DNA of 64,000 bases, taken from NCBI RefSeq assembly GCF_039555335.1, contig NC_092637.1, forward strand, positions 4,370,038 to 4,434,037, read 5' to 3'. Positions 22,500 through 34,617 of the stretch are shown here, piece by piece (within the stretch, counting starts at the first letter, position 1; the number at the start of each line of letters is the position of its first letter). The position numbers were made by a program, and so were the translations under genes. A model generated the notes under the pieces. The model had not been told where the DNA came from. It did no database searches and saw nothing but the letters and a program-made list of their open reading frames with translations. This DNA comes from Amphiura filiformis. Its lineage: Eukaryota > Echinodermata > Ophiuroidea > Amphilepidida > Amphiuridae.

Positions 22500-24955
22500 A
22501 TACCCCGTAAATATATTGCAGTTTTCTGAATGTAAAACATTGATCACGCACTACAAATAGATATTTATGTTTGCATTATGTTTTATGCCCCATGTTTTCC
22601 TCCAATTAATAATAAGATGAACTGTTTGTAATACGATTTATTAAAGTTATCATTGCACTTATAAGGTTTCTTATATGCTGAGAAGTATCTGAATTGTTTC
22701 CCAATTAAAAGTTGATTGAAATTTGGGGGAAATCTTGTCGTACAAAATCCACTTTATGTTACTATTTTTGTTATTATTTAAGTCCGTTAAATGACCAAAT
22801 GAAATAAAATGCTTCAACGCTTGTTTGCGGTATAGGTATAGTCCAACAAAAGTGAACCCAACAACAAGAACAATGTAGTCAATATAGCTTGTATGAGCAG
22901 TTTTCATGCTTTAATTAGATGCCCTGAATAAACAGCAACGGAAATTACACAGGAAAAATACAGATAATCAGTGTTAACAATATCCTTGAAACATGAGTGT
23001 AGATAAGGAAAAGAAAAATCTCCCTCATGCCAATTCAAAGCTTAAACTCGATTAAAATTCCTAGGATAAGTTCCAATTCATAAATACTTATGTTTTACGC
23101 GCATATATCGTTAAGGCACCAGTAACGTAATTGATGTCAAAGCGGCTTTTGGTGAAATGTTTTTTGTTATGTTCTTGTAAAAGCTGTAAATGCTATTAAC
23201 ATACACTTTGGAAATGTTCCTTGAATTTCTTAACCAATTGCATTTTTAAACATTGAGGATAAGCTATTTCGTGCATTCTCTGTGCCATATATCATTGTAA
23301 AGGAAATAAAAATTACCTTCAAGCGGATGACTCACGACAATTTTTAGAGGAACATTCACAATAAGAGTCAAAAGGTCATAATTTATAAGGTCATTAAAGG
23401 TCATTTTGGAAACAACAAGGGATTCATTAACTATTGAAATAGTCAATATTTCTAATTGCATTGCATATGCGCACTGTCACGTATAACTACACTTAGGAAT
23501 AGAAAGTGAACTAAACCTATCTTAGGATGATATTGATATATGCAATGTTTAATTAAATTGTTTGACTCAAGAGCAATCACGATTTTGCATTGATACATAT
23601 TTTTGATTAAATTTCGTGAAAATGCGAGTTCCATCTAGTTCACGCATATACTACCCTCCCATTGCAAAATGGCCTAGCGAATTTTTGTTTTACTACTACG
23701 CGACTCTTATCTGCAATATTTTTAAAGATCTTTTGTCCCATTGAAATAATAGGTTATCAATGAATTTCGATGTAACCTCTCAAGGAACTGTGGAATTTAC
23801 ATTAACTCAATAACGAGTGCTTTTTTAGCTTTTACTACATTCATGTTTGAGAGTGCACAGCTACCGTAAGTTGTTTGGGGGTAAACACCCTTAGGTGTAA
23901 TCCCTCCTCCGTTGTACTAGGACCTTTCTTTAGTCCATTCCAACACTAATATGGTGTGACACAGTGAACCCCATATGGTATGTTAAGGTATAGGAGGACA
24001 TACAGTCGAGTTGGAATAAACTGTCTCAGCAGTGTATTTCTACTTAGACTGGTCCTGGAACATCATTTACCGTCTATTATAAACTTTTGCGACTATCATT
24101 ATTGAAATGTAGTACCAAATAACCTAAAAATATCAAGCATTAGTGAATAGATGGAAGAATGAACCACTTAATAGTATATTTTGATGACTCTACATATAGT
24201 AGTAATTGCAAATCACGGTAGGGTACTGCGAGATACTTCAATTTGTAAAATAGTATCGGCCTCACAGTTCCTAAAGTGCAAAACTCTGTCTGAATGCTTC
24301 CCTTTTATATATAATTAGTCGATACTAACGGCAAGCACGAGTTGTGTGGTTTAACGACCGTGCCACATACTATACCCCGTGTCATTTCTGGTGATGCTCA
24401 TTTATTGAAGAAAGCACGTTGCAGGTTATCATAAAGTTGTGTTTATTATGGGGCGTTTCGTCACTTGTAAGCCATGTATTGATATAATACAGTATGACAC
24501 TAGGTGCTTGAGCACCCATACTGACTGCGTACTGGTGGGTAATACTACTTTAATTTTCCCTCGCAGTAGTGAACCACTTTTGTAGCACTAACTAGTGTCA
24601 ATACCTACTATTGCCGTCATTTTAGTTCAACGGTAAAGAAACATTTTCAAAGCATTTTGTCATTCTTTGAAGGTGGAGATGAGATAAAAGGTAAATATAA
24701 GATATGAGAGTGTCAACTTAGCGCGGGTCTCGCGTAATGAGTTCAATCACGTTACAATTAGGAGAAATACCAACGAACCAGTATCAGAAAATATTTGGTG
24801 TAATTTTCAAACAAAACTAGTGTCAAAATGCTTCCTTAGGTGGGCACGCACATAAAGGTGTCAAACATAAGTTTATATTAAAACTAGTGTATATTAAACA
24901 AGATATGATTAGATATTTTTGTAGTAAAATCATTGTAAATCACGTTCATCATCAT

Positions 24956-25090
24956 CAGCTATTGTCGGTCCACTGCTAACGCCGGGTCGCTCTGCCTCTA
25001 ACCTTGCTGAACCAGTACTGGTCTATCTCATCCCTCCATCACGTGTTATCTTCCCTTCTACGGTTCCTGTTACCTATATACCATTGTTCT
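24956..25090 (-). mobile_element. 3' end of an RTE-like LINE (relic)
   Basis: On the minus strand the sequence encodes WRDEIDQYW, then degenerate sequence, then QWTDNS and a (TGA)n-like tail (ATGATGATGA at 24956-24968). Short ATG-repeat tails after a QQWTDNS-type ORF end are typical of RTE-type LINEs. Only about 130 bases remain. The assignment rests on the tail and these few residues. Confidence 0.45.
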
Positions 25091-25104
25091 TTTAACTATT
25101 AGAG

Positions 25105-25385
25105 TAATTATACTAGTCGAGCAAACTGGTCGATCATGACTGACTAGGGAAAAGCTAGACGAGCCCAGATGGACTAGCTTTTACCCAGTCATAAAATAGT
25201 CAAGCGACTAGTACAAACTAGTCGAGCTGGATTGAATGGCCAGCCGAGAAAAACAAATCAGGCAAGACCGGCCAGAGAAATGTCGAGTGACTAGGCTTAA
25301 CTAGTCGATCGACTCGCTTGACTGGGTAAAATCTAGTCAAAATAGGCACAACATTGACTAAGTTTTACCTAGTTAAACTTCCCAG
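25105..25385. repeat. Cluster of ACTAGTCGA boxes
   Basis: The words CTAGTCGA, GACTAGT, GGGTAAAATCTAGTC and ACTAGCTTTTACCCAGTC recur about a dozen times in both orientations, so parts of the segment can fold on themselves. It resembles the AGTCCGAA element at 26335-26675 in style but not in sequence. Confidence 0.55.
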
Positions 25386-26334
25386 TTTTTAGGTTTTTAG
25401 TGCATAGACAAGATTCCGTTTGATTATGGGAAAATTGTCTTTAGTATGTGTTTGGTTTCTTCACCAAAAGAGTCATGTCATACTATCACTGAAACTTACT
25501 GCTTGTGAGTATATCCTAAATAAACAAAAACATTTAGTTCTGATTTAAGACCTTATTTGTTGAAATTGGTTGAGAATTAAATCCTAGTAAGCGATGATCT
25601 AAAAACGAAGGAAGTAACGAAATCAAAAGTTTTACTTTTATGTTCTAATAGGCGCTTGTTTTTATGTTCTAATCAATGGAAGCACGTCGCTAGTTCTCTT
25701 GTTCAAACACGCTTTGTGCATGCTGTATGCAAATTTATAGGGCGTGTAATGAAGCACACTGCACACCGCCTGGTTAATAATTACTTGGTACAGCAGAGAC
25801 ACTAAAATCAATACCCGGGATAGATACACGTGAATGTGCTATGCACGATTTGATATTCAGACTATAAATGTTTGGATACCGGGGTAGAAAATGATGAATA
25901 TCTCCCGTAATTTTTTTATTCTAGAGAAGCCATATTTTTTGCTTGCACTTGAATATATGTGTTGAAAGGATATGATTTTTAGCGTGCGTATTGAGCTCAA
26001 AAACTGACAAAAAATTTATATATGCCGAACTATAGCGCATGAGGCCACTCGTGGAGGCAGTCTAAAAGCAGATCTAAACGCGCCTCAAAACTATTAAACA
26101 GGTCGGAACAAAATGGCCATGCGTTGCGGTGGATTCAACCTACCATGGCGATTTCTGTCATGAAGATATCGGGGCCATGACACTGTGCACTGCAACCTTT
26201 AAATTTGCATCCTCCATTTGTTTTTGGATCGTCTTGAACGATTTTAATAAATGAGGTCTTAAATGCGAGGTAAAGGAAACAGCTATTGGCTGCTGGTTCT
26301 AATTTTGACATATCTGTCTTTATTTGGGATAAAC

Positions 26335-26513
26335 GGCGACTTAGTCCGAAGGTTCACAAGTCCGAACACGTAATTTACCATTCGCTAGTCCGAATTCTGA
26401 AACAAGTTCTCTAGTCCGAATATAAGGTTCTCTAGTCCGAGGGTTTGGTAGTCCAAATAATAAATAAGGTTCTCTAGTCCGAATATAGAATAAGGCTCAA
26501 ACCCTAACCCTAT

Positions 26514-26545
<32 letters not shown>

Positions 26546-26675
26546 ACCCTAACCCTTATTCTATATTAGGACTAGAGAACCTTCGAATTAGCGAACTTAA
26601 TTTGGTTTTCGGACTAGCGACCCTTTGGACTAGAGAACCTTCGGACTAGCGACCCTTCGGAATAGAGAGAAGTCA
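26335..26675. repeat. AGTCCGAA-box palindromic element with telomeric-repeat core
   Basis: The left half repeats TCTCTAGTCCGAA and the right half repeats its complement TTCGGACTAGAGA or TTCGGACTAGCGA. Between them (about 26499-26557) lie roughly nine CCCTAA/CCCTAAA units, the animal telomere sequence on the C-rich strand. The sequence directly flanking the core (GAATATAGAATAAGG and CCTTATTCTATATTAGG) is itself inverted. It is therefore a palindromic element built around an interstitial telomeric tract, not a random internal run. Confidence 0.75.
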
Positions 26676-28080
26676 CGGGATGAACAGGGGTAAAAGTAAC
26701 TTCATTGTTTTGTGGCCTGTAGTTGACTGTCTCCTGATGGACAATTTCTCTAAACCAATAGTCACATTACCTAATCATGAAGAATTACTTACATTTTTGG
26801 TTGTATTTATAATATACAACCTGTATTTAGCATTTATTACTCTTTAAAAATCATTTATATAACAGGTTGAATGTTTATTAAGATTTGATTTAAATCTGGT
26901 CAACCAGATATACCCATTTGTGACGGACGAATCAACGTTGAGACTGAAACCTTCAGTTTTCAGCAATACTGTGATACAAATGACCTTGAGTACCGTTACA
27001 CATGACAATCGTCGAGGAACGTCCTTTATGATTCTGTCCCAGCCGTGAGAAAGGTTTGCCCGCGCGGTTGAGGGATCAGCCCTCGTCAATCATTTTTCTG
27101 CTCACACAGTGTACTTAAAAGTACATTGTGTGCGCAGATTCTTTACATAGCAGACGCCTAGCTCAAGTGTAATTTATGGACACATTTTACAGTAATGCTG
27201 CTTTAACTCTCTCCGGTAATTTTATTTTAAACTTAACACTTTCAGAGTTGTAAATTATGTGACCATAAATGGAATCCGCATGAAAACATGCATTGCGATG
27301 AGTACAAACAAGCGTATTATTGGTTCAGTGGTTTTTAATAAATCACTTGATATTATAAGAAAATATATGTTTTATGTTGAAGCCTATATGGCTAGTACGC
27401 AGAGCATGTACCTCTAGTGACAAGAGGAAAAAGGTGTAATGTTTAGTATATGCAATATGATTTTTTAAAAATCAATGTCACACACTAATCACATTCTAAT
27501 TCTTATTCTAATTCTACTAGTTTTGACAACAAAGAAATACCACCACGGGCTCTGCAAGTCCTATTTATTAGTGTTATTTCCTCGAGTTTAAAAGGCTACA
27601 ATAAGAACGAACTTTACAAAACAATCTATATAAGGTTCATTCATCCATCAGAAAGGATGCTCATTTGTCCTATTTTTTAGCAAACACATCGTATAATTTG
27701 AAAACTTATAAGTTATAACACAAGTTTTATTAAAGTAAGAGTGCCCAGATTATACAATATCTTCAATCGCCACACTTTTCCAAGCTTGTCATCTCGTATT
27801 TAGCTCTAAATAAAGCAGAAATGAAGATTCACGTCTTATTATATGTAATGCATATTTTCCCAGTCAGAATGGGCCCTAAGCGGCCCTGCACAAAGGCAGT
27901 ACATTGGCTTGGCATGTAGTTACATGATAAAACAAATGTTACGTTAAATGATGCATGATTATAATGACTTCATATATACTTGTCAATGAGTTTTAGCAAG
28001 TGCAAGATATTGACTATAACGCCATCTCTTATGCAAATAAAATAATCGCTTGTTGGATAATTTTATTGTATCTTGATACC

Positions 28081-28974
28081 TCGTTTGGCACGAATCGACT
28101 AAAAAAACTCTATTTTCTTTATTAACTTATATAATGTTAATAAAAATAATAAATCATTTTAAATACTGACAAAGAAATACCAAAATTATGAGGAGAGCGA
28201 GCGAGGGTATATCTGTCATGTCATGATGCGCCCGTTACCAACACATGTGGGAATCGCCCTGAAGGAAGAAATACCTCAAATGTATTACTTTTGATATGCT
28301 CTTTTTGAGCATTTACGCCGTGAATTGGTATAATACGCAAAAGAGAAGCATCCCTCTATTGATCACTTTAGTTGGTAATTTAGGTTAAGTGATCTTAATC
28401 CGTGGTCTTAAATCTAGAATTATGGACATTTTTGAGCCTCATAACTGCTCAATTGTTGGTCTAAAGTACGAGGGGGTATCAAAAAGTTTTAGAAATCGCC
28501 CAGAAGTGAAAGAGCTATATCAATGAAATTTTGTCAGTGTAATTACTAATCCTTATGTATACTATGGTGCAAAAATGGTCTCATAAATATGTTTACTTTT
28601 TTACAGTTGAAGGGTTGCAGTGCCTAGAAAATCGATGATGAATTGAAAGTTACCTTGGGTGGTGATTGTGATTATTTTTTGAATTTTGATCAACTTCACC
28701 AAGACTATTTGAAATTTGGGCATAAATATCATGCTTTTTTATGATTTTTGAGCACATTTTAGCGTTTTTGAAATATTTTTTTAAGTTATCATTCAACTAT
28801 CATCACTCAATACCAATGATATCGTTGTTGTCAAGCTTATTATTCTTCCAATGATATATGGCTTACTAAGTTTAATGATCAAGGTTTCTAAAGGATACCT
28901 TAATAACATAAGCATTAGGGAACTTAGCGAAAAATCAACCAGAGCATAAGAAGAAAATGAAACATAAATAAACT
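28081..28974. other. Intergenic; possible mariner-type terminus near 28470
   Basis: GAGGGGGTATCAAAAAGTTT at about 28471-28490 followed by AGAAATCGCCCAGAAGTG resembles the end of mariner-family elements, but no inverted partner was found. A low-complexity T-rich stretch follows. No gene was recognised. Confidence 0.35.
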
Positions 28975-29225
28975 CCTGGTGTTATGAGAAAACACAATAT
29001 CGATATATAATTACTTTCAGAATCAGGTATAAACCCATAGGATCTTTCTTTATTATCCTTGTCTACGCACCAGACGCTTTGCTACCATGCATCGAAATAT
29101 CAGCTGGCAAAGTCACATAAATGAACCCAAAACCTGTTTATATAGAGTGCTTTGACCATTATTACTTCATAATTTCAGAAGTATATATTAAAGCAAGATC
29201 TATTTACTTTTGATTTAACCTAGGC
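28975..29225. repeat. Dispersed repeat, copy 1 (partner at 63233-63450)
   Basis: Shared words in order with the right-end copy include ATATCGATATAATTAC, GATCTTT, CCCTGTCTACG or CCTTGTCTACG, CAAAACCTGTTTA or GAAACCTGTTTA, and AGAGTGCTTTG. Moderate divergence. Non-coding, family unknown. Confidence 0.6.
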
Positions 29226-29340
29226 AACAACGCTTTTGTTGGCAAAATAGTTTGATGATTGCCTACCAGCAATTCCATTTGATTACTTATGCACTTCAGC
29301 AGAAACTATATGTGAAACGATGTGATGCCTGTAGCTAATA

Positions 29341-29991
29341 TGAAGACCTGAGCACAAGAATAAGTCCATATTTGGCATTTTGAGATATGATCGTCAAAAC
29401 ATTTTAAAATAAGATAATTTGGAAACCAAAAAAAAAAACCCATAATATTGATACTTCTCAGGTATAGGGGAATAGGTAAGAAGCATCATTTTGTATATCA
29501 ACCAAGTGAATATCTGTAATATTGATCGATATTGATCGATTTAACATTTTTGGACTTTGGACGGTTTTCTTGTGCTCGGTTTGAAACAAAAGCTTAGAAC
29601 TCAAAACTGAATGCAGATGTTTGAAATATTTAACCATATTGGTAATCTATGTGCAAAGCCGAGCAATGTGACACCTTGTTTTAAAATTTGATCTCAGTTG
29701 ACCTTTAATTGAAAGTGTTCCCTCTAACCCATTAACCGAGCTCAAAATGTATGATAAATTATATAATTTCGTATTCGTTGTGATGAGACGATTAATTTTA
29801 CATGTCTCTTGATGACATTGGTTAATTTTTAATTTTGACCCCTCTTGACCCCTCTTGACCCCTCACGTGACCCATCGGGGTCAAATGTAAAACAAAATCA
29901 AAATTATTGTCTTCATCCAATAACTTCAAAACCACCTGTAACCCAATTTCGTCAAAAGTGGACTTACATTCTTTTTGCGCTCAAGTCTTCA
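29341..29991. mobile_element. MITE, TGAAGACCTGAG family, copy 2 (651 bp)
   Basis: It begins TGAAGACCTGAGCACAAG and ends with the inverted form (GCGCTCAAGTCTTCA), flanked by TA. It sits in a copy of a local tandem repeat. The uninterrupted versions at about 30450-30490 and 31090-31130 (GATGCCTGTGGCTAATATAT, AGAACAAT) act as empty sites and fix the ends. The interior holds repeated TTGACCCCTC and CACGTGACCC words, shared with 12380-12450. Confidence 0.8.
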
Positions 29992-30005
29992 TATATACAT
30001 GTAGA

Positions 30006-30272
30006 ACAATATATGTGATGCGATCAAGCAAAATCAGTCGGAACTCGGAAATATTAAATTTTTAGTTTCTTATAGGATAGTCAAAACATTTACGCTGCAT
30101 TTTGCAGAAATCCCCATTAGAATTAAACAACCAGTTCCAAAGATATGAGCAATTAAAGAATTTCCAAAACAAAAGGAAACAAAAGGAAATATTTCCTTTG
30201 TTTGGCTATATCTCAAGATCAATATTTCCAAGTTCCGACTGATTTTGCTTGATCGCATCACATATATGTTTT
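30006..30272. repeat. Inverted repeat with about 50-bp arms
   Basis: ATATGTGATGCGATCAAGC with AAAATCAGTCGGAACT at the left is mirrored by AGTTCCGACTGATTTTGC with TTGATCGCATCACATATA at the right. The arms are nearly identical and enclose about 170 bases. The minus-strand open frame inside is incidental. Confidence 0.8.
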
Positions 30273-31325
30273 ATAATCTGTGTTTTCAGTGGTCAATGTG
30301 GTGCCTCCCTTCCTTAATTTCTCTCTCACTCTCCCTGTTTCTAATTCTATTTTTCTCCTCCTTATTAATTAGAGATTACAGATAAGGTGAGTATTATATT
30401 CCAACAGCTGCCTTTAAAAATCTATTTTATTTTGTAGATAGAGAACGACGTGATGCCTGTGGCTAATATATAGAACAATATATATGTTTTATAGAACAAT
30501 ATATATATTTTATAATCTGTGTTTTCAGTGGTCAATGTAGCACAGGTGTTGGCCCTGATCATTTGTTCGCATATCCGCCATTTTGGATTTTTGTCTTTTG
30601 GGCATTTTGAAACCAAAGACCAATTTTTTTTTCATTTTTTAAAGTCCCCAATTAATCTGTATGCAATTACCTATCATGTGAGACATGTTAATGGCTTGGC
30701 TTCGATTTAGTTTTCTTCTTCTGACAATTTTCACTTTACGGCCGCCATCTTGGATTTTGAGCTGAATTTTCATACATTTTCAAGTTTTTCCGGATTTTTA
30801 AGCCGAAGGCCAATTTTTTCTTCAAATTTTGAAGTCGTCAAGTAATCCTTGTACAATTATCTTTCATATAGTACATGCAAATTGGTTGGCTTCGACTTAG
30901 TTATCTTTTTTTGAACTTTTTTGAACAAGTGATCGAGCGGTCTATGTACATCAACCCCTGTGGTAGAGCCTCCATCTCCCTGTTCTAATTCTATTTTCTA
31001 CTCCGTATTAATTAAAGATTACAGATTAGGTGAGCATTATATTCGAGCAGCTGCCTTTAAAAATCTATTTTTTGTAGATGGATTACAAGGTGATGCCTAT
31101 AATAGCACATATATAGAACAATTATATGTTTTATAGAACAATATAGATGTTTTATAATCTGTGTTTTCAGTGGTCAATGTGGTATCTCCCTCTACCTGTT
31201 CTAATTTAATTTAATTTTTCTCCTCCGTATTGATTAGAGATTACTGATAAGGTGAGCATTGTATTTGAACAGCTGCCTTTAAAAATCTATTTTATTTTGT
31301 AGATGAAGAACGATGAGAGAGAATG
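30273..31325. repeat. Irregular tandem repeats (GATTACAGATAAGGTGAG and CCGCCAT units)
   Basis: A unit with AGAGATTACAGATAAGGTGA, CAGCTGCCTTTAAAAATC and TTTTATAATCTGTGTTTTCA occurs at about 30370, 31015 and 31235. Between them a second unit (ATTTTGAAGTCGTCAAGT-like, with GCTTCGACTTAGTTTTC and CCGCCATCTTGGATTTT) is duplicated at about 30575-30720 and 30740-30910. Partial copies occur before 30370 too. Confidence 0.65.
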
Positions 31326-32544
31326 CACTAACGGGGACAATCAACTCATTTATCATGCAATAATTAGACGTAAACAAATTAACAATTTGGTTTTGTCATT
31401 ACCAATCACCCGCTCAATATATCCATTTTAATTTTATTAAAACCAGATTAATTACTTTTCAATTGAGTAAAGCTTAATATTAGAGCAGAGCAGGTTGATA
31501 ACGCATTAAACCAAATTGATTGCACCGACATCGCTTTTTGTCTCCAACTAGAGTTATTGTGATCGATTAAACACAGGTGGGACTAAATCTAGAGATGACG
31601 AAAGCAGAGAAATGTGTATCAACAGAGGAAATAAAAACCACAAAATGAATACAAATAAAAATTCCTTTAAAAAAGGAATGGGGCGCCCAAATTATGTGAG
31701 CTTGGACGTGATATGGTGAATTCCATGGCATGGTGTTTAGATTTGGTCCCGGGATTTGGTATCATAATGATTTTTTCTAGGGAAGAGTAGAAGATGATCA
31801 AATGCAAGACAAATGTGTTTGATTGGGGAAGGTGTATCACAGGACCGTTTTGGATGAAATTAATTGAATTGGAATGAAGCTGTCGTGTCAATTTGCGATT
31901 ATGTGGGGTGGGGGAGTTCAATTTTGGGGCATATTGTAGTGATGATATTGCTTTGGATATTGAATATTGTTGAATTTCGTTATGCAGGGGGTATATGATG
32001 GATAGTATAGAAGAGGATCTACCCTATGTTGACCAAAAGAAAAGTTTTTATGAATGTATAACGTCTGTGATCCATATACATCATAACGTCTGTGATACAT
32101 ATACATCATCTACTTGCTAATACACTGAAAATCTAATAGAGATGAAGGATAAAAGACAATTACAGAACATTCATTCTTCAAAAGTAGCTATATGGGTATA
32201 CAATGTTTACAAGATAAGAACGTTAATGTTTTAATACTTTCAAAATTTTCGAGGACATGACTGGTGAATGCGGAGCAAATTTAATTAAAAACAAATGTAC
32301 TTTTGTTCCTAAGTTAGATACATAATTAAAATTATGTTTAGCAACGTTATCACAAACTTTCAACGCTTTTTGGTTATTATTATGTTTGGAAAACTTCATC
32401 TATAAACGTTAGTATAAATATTTTATATTGAGTGAAAGTTAAATACCGTCCAAATAAATACCGGATGAGTTACATGTATTTTATTCGGATTTACTACGTC
32501 AGTTCATGAAATCTTTTGCTGGTGTCATAACACTACAGTACACT
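31326..32544. other. Intergenic; small tandem repeat at 32057-32110
   Basis: ATAACGTCTGTGATCCATAT is repeated twice near 32057-32110. AATTCCTTTAAAAAAGGAAT near 31662 resembles a string near 6055. No gene was recognised. Confidence 0.4.
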
Positions 32545-34617
32545 GGTACGCCTTTATATCTAGCCTTTCTCTGTAAATATAACATTTGATCACACACTAT
32601 AAGCAGATAATTGAGTTTGCATTTTGTTTCATACCCCATGTTTTTCTTCAATTAATGATAAGGTGGCAATGTCTCAGGTGTTGAAGTTCAAGAATATCGT
32701 AGTATCTGGAATATGATACAAAAGTTTTATTGCGCTTATTCCTTAAATTCCAGTTATCAATAAATGGTTGTGGCTGAGCATTTTAAAAGAGTATATAATT
32801 TAAAATCAACGCAGAATGAAAAAAGTGTTGAATTCTTAAAAGCAATAAGTACGAGTATCATCTATAGCTAGCTAAATTGCCAATTGTTGTATAAACTATT
32901 TGCTTTTAAGCATTTTTCAATTGTACATGTATAACTGCTCAAAAAAAAAATGTTTCGTTACACTTTAAAAAAATTCAATGTGATTAAAAAACCCAAAAGG
33001 GTATTAAGCAAATTAACAAACATTTTATACTGCAACTATGGACGCCTCATTTGTTGTACTGCGATCTTGTTGAGAAAAGTTATATGTATTTCAATGGTAA
33101 AGGGTCGGATTTCAAAAGTTGCAGTAGCCCCTACCAGGTGCATATCCAGGAATTCGTAGACCGGGGGGGGCGCAAATTAGGTTTTTTTTGTGAGATACAA
33201 TGTGGCTGCGAAGCAAGGGGGTGTTTGAGAGGAAATGAAAACCTTATTGAAGCCATTTGGTGGACCATTTTGGAACTATTATTGTGTACAACTTTTAGTT
33301 TGAAAATGTTTGAAATGGCGGCCCAATTGAAGCAATTCGTGGACAAGTTTTCACTGTTATTGTAATAAACACGCTAAAAATTGACGACAGAACTATGTTT
33401 ACTACCAACAGAGATGAACTTCCATTCTAATTTTTGTCTTATTGAACCTGAAATGTGACGCTTGGTCATTGAAATTCTTGTAACTTTTTTAAAAAGACGA
33501 TAGAGCAACAAATGGGGTCTTCTGCTTTTGATCCGTGTGTCGTATTTTATACTACACATGATGAAGCAAATTGTTTGTTTCAATGTGTTCCATAATAATT
33601 AAATTATGTTCTCACCATCGTATGGTTTTGTAAGATTTTGTGATATACTCTGGCCTCGTGTACACATAATATTCAACCAAAGAACTTACTAGAATTTCAG
33701 GCATTTAGCGTTCAAACCTCATACGTTCATTTGCAGAGTTTACTGCAGGGAGGGCAGGGAGGGGTATGACTTAGCGGTGCTTGCATCAATTCCTGAGACA
33801 GCTAGAGCTGAATACGAAGAAGACATATTGTGGGTTATTTAGGGGAGATCCAGAGCCTTTATATAAGGTGTGATATTTACGCCCCATGTACATGATTTTC
33901 ACCTCGGGAGGCGATATGCCCAAAACGTTCGTGTTGATATGTTATTGTCTTACCTCAAGCACCGCAAAACCAATGACCCTGACTTGTTTCCTATAAGATC
34001 GATGTTTAAAACTGGAAAAACCATGGTTCTCCATGGTCCCATTCGCCAATACATTGTATTTTAAGAAACGATATTAGATAAGACCATAAGTTACATAGTA
34101 TCCAATGCATACCGGTGCAACTTATTTTGTAGTATTTAATATTTTAACAAAAGGTTAATTCATTTGCCAGTTTCACGTTTTTGAATGATTTCTTTTGTTA
34201 CACAATGACAAAATGACCCACACTGTATTTATATACAAACATTCGAAAATCTACACCGGACACAATTAAAATCGAGGGAGGGAAGGGCCAAGTACTTATT
34301 GTGGATGTAACACAGGTTATGAAGGGGATTGTAACCCCATCCTAATTTTCAACGCCATATACCGTTACATTTGGTACCAATGTATATGGGTCTCCTCAAT
34401 CCAGCGATACCAAAATAAGTACACGCATTCCCCACATACCATAATGGAAGACCATTAATCGAAATTAAGGATGTTAATATTTTTCTTCAACATAACGCCA
34501 TGTTATGCATTGACATGTTGACATATTGGTCCATCCCATAACTAAATCGGGTCAGCACATGGCCTGGCACCGGCGCGCCGTGGCGCACTATCATGGGCCA
34601 GCACTATGATGGTAAAC

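Larger units (their letters stand above)
22500..28080. repeat. Block A of an old segmental duplication (partner at 32.5-39.6 kb)
   Basis: Several stretches match the right-hand block in the same order and orientation: 22500-22650 with 32545-32690, 24030-24510 with 34680-35110, 24640-24880 with 36990-37140, and 27160-27960 with 38875-39590. Shared words include ATCGGCCTCACAGTTC, AATTAGTCGATACTAAC and TATTGATATAATACAGT. Identity is moderate with many indels. No open frame is conserved between the blocks, and no gene was seen in the intervening stretches. Confidence 0.65.

Noticed and set aside
28471-28640. Complete mariner element
   Set aside because: Only one terminus-like sequence was seen; no inverted partner and no transposase motif.
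31667-31921. 84-residue minus-strand open frame
   Set aside because: No recognisable domain; flanked by repeat-like words and no splice signals.
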